Assembly: GCA_964577315.1 (NCBI GenBank)
Contig: CAZNYT010000099.1
Span: forward strand, 1 to 6,491
Length of the DNA stretch: 6,491 nt
Source of the DNA: Desulfonatronospira sp964577315
GTDB lineage: Bacteria > Desulfobacterota > Desulfovibrionia > Desulfovibrionales > Desulfonatronovibrionaceae
Direction: 5' to 3'
Position numbers and translations under genes: made by a program
Shown: positions 5,803-6,491 of the stretch, one piece after another
Layout: each line of letters opens with the position of its first letter
Position numbering within the stretch: position 1 is the first letter of the stretch
Notes under the pieces: generated by a model
Told to the model about the DNA's origin: nothing
Database searches by the model: none
Seen by the model: the letters and a program-made list of their open reading frames with translations, nothing else

Positions 5803-6120
5803 GTTTACCCCGTGAACTCCATGGCCTGTTAAACCATCTCCTGTCCCGCCTGCCCCGTGTACTTTCTGCCTTGTGAAACAAATCCGAAGGTTTACCCGGT
5901 TAAACCGGGACCCTCCGGGTGCCTGCCTGGTGAAACATGCCTTGGCATCTTGCGCAGCAAGGTTTCACTTGGTTTAACCTGGGATTTCCTGCTTGGCAGG
6001 GTTTCACTGGGTCTTCCAGTACACTGGGGTTAAATCCTTGCCCTGAATCTCTTCTTATTCAACCGGGGTCTTGTTATTTAGCTGGGGTCTGTTTAACCGG
6101 GCTTCCTCTGCTTCACTGGG
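5803..6120. repeat. long degenerate inverted array of GTTTCAC/GTTTAAC/GTACAC words
   Basis: No gene. Left of centre the plus strand carries GTGAAC (5812), GTTAAAC (5828), GTGTAC (5857), GTGAAAC (5873), GTTAAAC (5899, inside CCCGGTT-A-AACCGGG, 5895-5909) and GTGAAAC (5930), each next to C-rich bases. Right of centre come their complements followed by TGGG/CGGG: GTTTCAC (5962), GTTTAAC (5972), GTTTCAC (6001), GTACAC (6019), TTCAAC (6058), TTTAGC (6077), GTTTAAC (6091), CTTCAC (6111). Reading outward, the first four words match in order and nearly in spacing. ACCC-TCC-GGGT (5910-5920) is an extra hairpin in the left arm. Confidence 0.7.
5930..5968. repeat. three-way-junction-like element at the centre of the array
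   Basis: An outer stem GTGAAAC (5930-5936) / GTTTCAC (5962-5968) encloses two perfect hairpins with no unpaired bases between them: ATGCC-TT-GGCAT (5937-5948) and CTTGC-GCA-GCAAG (5949-5961). Every base of the 39-nt element is accounted for by the Y-shaped fold apart from the two tiny loops. A related element lies in the opposite orientation at 5066-5102. Confidence 0.75.
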
Positions 6121-6207
6121 ACGGTTGAAGCTCTTCTTTTGATTTCGGGCTGGATTACCCATTTTAGGTCAAGCGCAGGGTGTGTAGAGTCTATTTCTTT
6201 GGCACTG

Positions 6208-6378
6208 GCAGCTTCGCTGCACGCGGGCGGCCTGCGGCTGCGCACGGTTTTATTAATGCCTGTCATGCAAGGTCTCTTGCCTGACAGGCAGAAAGCGCCT
6301 GCTGGCGCAGGATTAAATATCAATAACTCCCAGTAAAGCCGTGGGTGCGTAAGCACCAGCATGAAGCCGACAGGCTTC
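6208..6378. repeat. cluster of five short perfect hairpins
   Basis: GCAGC-TTC-GCTGC (6208-6220); GCCTGTCA/TGACAGGC with an inner GCAAG-GTCT-CTTGC (6258-6289, one internal mismatch pair); GCGCC-TGCT-GGCGC (6295-6308); GGTGC-GTAA-GCACC (6344-6357, a GNRA-type loop); GAAGCC-GACA-GGCTTC (6363-6378). A minus-strand frame is open across this region (TTG at 6437 to 6093) but has no ribosome site and mostly translates palindromes. No T run follows any of them, so they are not ordinary terminators. Confidence 0.65.
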
Positions 6379-6491
6379 CTGTGCAAAAACATGTCTTTGG
6401 CTTTCTTCCCTTGCCCCTCTCCCCTCTGGCCTAACAAAACCAGCCAGCGCCTTTGACAGCCCTTCTGACAATCCGAAAAACATCATCAAAC
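6379..6491. other. terminal stretch, nothing recognised
   Basis: Pyrimidine-rich sequence (CCTTGCCCCTCTCCCCTCTGG) and then AT-richer sequence up to the window edge. No gene start, tRNA or clear repeat is visible. Confidence 0.4.

Noticed and set aside
4935..6120. CRISPR array
   Set aside because: Repeats are short, divergent, irregularly spaced and in both orientations; no cas genes are present.
6093..6437. 114-codon minus-strand ORF
   Set aside because: TTG start with no ribosome site, runs through five perfect hairpins and the end of the word array; no recognisable domain. A stretch reading ALDLKWVIQPEIK is plausible protein but too short to rely on.
6427..6491. Integron attC-like start (GCCTAACAAAACC)
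   Set aside because: No matching GTTAGGC core within the window and no intI; the resemblance is only seven to ten bases.

Overview
The window reads as chromosomal DNA of a Gram-negative bacterium. The clearest signs are a 654-residue membrane-anchored sugar-nucleotide dehydratase of the FlaA1/WbpM/CapD type, a lipobox-bearing envelope protein, and strong AGGAGG-type ribosome sites. The protein style together with the very repeat-rich spacers suggests a sulfate-reducer-like (Desulfovibrionales or related) lineage, but that is a guess from general look and not something the sequence proves. There are only four intact genes I would defend. Two gene remnants and a large amount of structured non-coding DNA fill the rest.

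Layout. 236-751 (-): a small protein with an N-terminal zinc ribbon, a hydrophobic segment ending in a perfect lipobox, and a probable beta-rich exported domain. 752-1906: a long spacer without a convincing gene; it is AT-rich at first, then has TTTGACCCC inverted repeats, then CTTAACA-type heptamer tandem repeats embedded in two near-identical 90-bp copies. 1907-3871 (+): the polysaccharide-biosynthesis dehydratase. 3880-4280 (-): a decayed, unrecognised gene (one frameshift, one in-frame TAG) convergent with the dehydratase. 4283-4663: direct repeats and a composite, nested palindrome. 4719-4935 (-): a hepT (DUF86/HEPN toxin) remnant, frameshifted and cut off at both ends. 4935-5124: tandem and dispersed hairpins. 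5137-5722 (-): an intact mazE-mazF toxin-antitoxin operon with a well-defined promoter and overlapping operator palindrome. 5803-6120: a long degenerate inverted array of GTTTCAC/GTTTAAC-type words with a three-way-junction-like centre. 6208-6378: a cluster of short perfect hairpins. 6379-6491: nothing recognised.

How it fits together. The dehydratase would make a UDP-4-keto-6-deoxy sugar for surface polysaccharide and stands alone here, with no other glycan gene in view. From 3.9 kb onward the window looks like a genomic island or graveyard: a dead orphan gene, a dead HepT toxin without its MntA partner, and a living MazEF pair. The MazEF pair is bracketed by related palindromic elements in opposite orientation. 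The most interesting signal is this palindrome family: two adjacent 25-bp hairpins show compensatory base changes with a conserved GGAAGAR loop, and the 5803-6120 array has two arms whose words pair in the same order about a common centre. That pattern implies selection or a copying mechanism acting on folded DNA or RNA, not on protein.
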